Under the pieces are notes generated by a model, which was not told the DNA's origin, ran no database searches, and worked only from the letters and a program-made list of their open reading frames with translations. Positions 53,705 through 55,000 of a stretch of 55,000 nucleotides of DNA are shown one piece after another. The DNA is taken from assembly GCA_002104895.1 (NCBI GenBank), contig MCFG01000175.1, positions 7,501-62,500 of the forward strand. The letters run 5' to 3'. The stretch comes from Anaeromyces robustus (taxonomy: Eukaryota > Neocallimastigomycota > Neocallimastigomycetes > Neocallimastigales > Neocallimastigaceae). The position numbers and the translations under genes are program-made. The first letter of the stretch is position 1; each line of letters starts with the position of its first letter.

Positions 53705-55000
53705 ATCTAAATAAATAAATAAATATAAATAAATAAATATAAATAAATAAATAAATAATATTATATTTTAATTAATTAATATAAATATTTATATATAAAA
53801 TTTAATTTATTTTTATAATTTTAATATATATATATATAATAAAGTAGTCAACAATAATAATGATAATAAAAAAAATTTTGATAATCGTAAATTAATTAAT
53901 AGTAATTCTATTTTTCCAGATAGAGATGATAAAGATTATAATATAACATTAGTTGTTTTAATTTTAGCAACAGTTTTAATTATTGTTATATTGATATTTA
54001 TAATTGTCTTTTTCTATTATAGAAGAAAAACAAAATTATTATTAAAAGTTATTCAAAATTCAAAGAATAAAGCAAATAATGATCGTATTATACCTATGAA
54101 TCGTTCTGTTCCTTATAATCAATATTCTGATTATTATAATCTTCATCATAGCAATAATGATAATGAGGGTGATTTTTCAATGAATATGGGATCTAATATG
54201 AATTCTATCGATGAAAATAATATAAATACTTCATATATTAGCTATAATAATTATAATACATCAATTATTTATAATAATAATAATAATAATAATTATAATA
54301 ATAATCATAATCATAATAATAATAATCATAATAATAAAATAGCCAATAGGGGTATAGGTATGGGTGTCAACTCTCATTCTAATTCATTTATACCACCACT
54401 TACAGTTGATAAATCTGTTGTAACGCCATATCCAATTGATATACCAATTCTTTCACCATTACAAAGTGATGCAGCTATTCTTTCACCATATTCAAGTGAA
54501 ACTATTCTTTCACCATTATCTTGTGAAACATCTATTTTATCACCAATTCCAGGAGAAGCTTCAATTATTCCACAACTTTCTGGTGATACTATTGTTGTTC
54601 CATCATCCCATGAATCAATTATTTTAAATAAATCATCTATAGAACCTTCATTATCTCAATCAACTTTGGTAAATAATATATCTGGAAATAGATCATTTCT
54701 TAATAATATTAATCATAATAATAGTAATTCATTTGTCGTAGATAATAATACAAATATGAATAATAGAGAAATAAATAAAAATCAATCCGTAAATGTTTCA
54801 AAATATCCATTACCATCTCTTAATATAAATCAAAATTCTTCTTCATATTATTCAACAGTTGATTCATCTTTTACTCATCCATCTAATATGAAAATTTGTC
54901 ATTCAGATATTGTTAGTAGCCCTATTTTATACAATATAAACGCAACAATAACAACAACATCATCATCATCAACTATTACATCAAATAATAATAATAATAA
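52595..55000 (+). CDS. Single-pass membrane protein with N-terminal PSI-like cysteine module (3+ exons, 3' truncated by window)
   Basis: Exons 52595-52790, 53367-53561 and 53848 (or 53845) to the window end, all phase 1 and GT-AG. The first ~18 residues are a signal peptide (ISYYIILIFMNILLS). A cysteine module follows, CSKHSQCEL..KCKKNSNCHWCNSQWGC, which matches the C..C..C-x2-C..C pattern of plexin-semaphorin-integrin (PSI) domains. Exon 2 adds two further cysteine pairs (CVTEEC, TCSNKC). A single hydrophobic segment encoded at about 53940-54015 ends in a YYRRKTK stop-transfer. The cytoplasmic part is Asn/Ser-rich with poly-Asn/His runs and repeated ILSP motifs (54445-54590), then remains open to 55000. 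Likely a type I surface receptor or adhesin; the ligand is unknown. There is no homology to a named gene that I can state. Confidence 0.8.
52871..53213. repeat. ATA/GAATAAT repeats in the PSI-gene first intron
   Basis: Starts with two copies of a unit ending CAATTAAACTAAAATAATAT, then runs of AATAATGAAT, AATAATGTTGAATAATGAAT and AATAGT units. All lie within the intron 52791-53366. Confidence 0.9.
53622..53756. repeat. (TAAA)n microsatellite in the PSI-gene second intron
   Basis: More than 25 TAAA units, interrupted near 53705 and 53725-53740, within the intron starting at 53562. Confidence 0.9.

Overview
The window is extremely AT-rich eukaryotic nuclear DNA. It has long poly-A/poly-T runs, AAT/TAAA microsatellites, GT-AG introns of roughly 100-550 bp, and genes separated by up to 6 kb of low-complexity DNA. 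The ribosomal protein eL42, the V-ATPase a subunit and an OSR1-like kinase look fungal. Poly-Asn tracts, PPxY-tailed membrane proteins, a LURP-one-like relic and a bacterial or phage-like coding relic fit an anaerobic gut fungus (Neocallimastigomycota) best. That assignment is inference from composition and gene style; Dictyostelium-like amoebae share the AT-richness and poly-Asn but have more compact intergenic DNA.

Layout, left to right. (1) 1939-6268 (+): 12-exon Ste20-family kinase of the OSR1/SPAK/Fray type with a coiled-coil tail. (2) 8219-13589 (+): nine-exon unrecognised protein of 1411 residues with very long poly-Asn tracts. (3) 14196-14957 (+): ribosomal protein eL42, with an intron directly after the start codon. 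(4) 15.8-18.7 kb: relic-rich zone holding a perfect 57-bp inverted repeat, an odd 78-codon ORF, and a LURP-one-like pseudogene between two diverged direct repeats. (5) 19686-19758 (+): tRNA-Val(CAC). (6) 22415-24874 (-): intronless V-ATPase subunit a. (7) 26782-26993 (-): higher-GC relic of a bacterial or phage-like repeat protein. (8) 28181-31029 (-): seven-exon secreted/transmembrane leucine-rich-repeat protein with a PVQ-repeat and PPxY tail. (9) 37052-38782 (-): five-exon histidine phosphatase (phosphoglycerate-mutase superfamily). (10) 44611-45929 (+): four-exon ZMAT5 / U11-U12 snRNP 20K orthologue. (11) about 48.4-49.7 kb (-): badly decayed coding relic. (12) 52595 to the window end (+): single-pass membrane protein with an N-terminal PSI-like cysteine module, truncated by the window.

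The genes form no operon or pathway cluster and read as independent loci: translation (eL42, tRNA-Val), vacuolar acidification (V-ATPase), signalling (kinase, LRR and PSI membrane proteins), metabolism or signalling (histidine phosphatase) and minor-intron splicing (ZMAT5). eL42 and V-ATPase a stand out for C/G-ending codons, which fits high expression. I reconstructed all exon structures by eye from reading-frame continuity and GT-AG sites, and the joined lengths are whole codons in every complete gene. The most notable observations are the minor-spliceosome gene, the bacterial-type relic, the one-repeat-per-exon LRR architecture, the repeated KKGRF-type motifs in the kinase, and several long near-perfect fold-back sequences in intergenic DNA.
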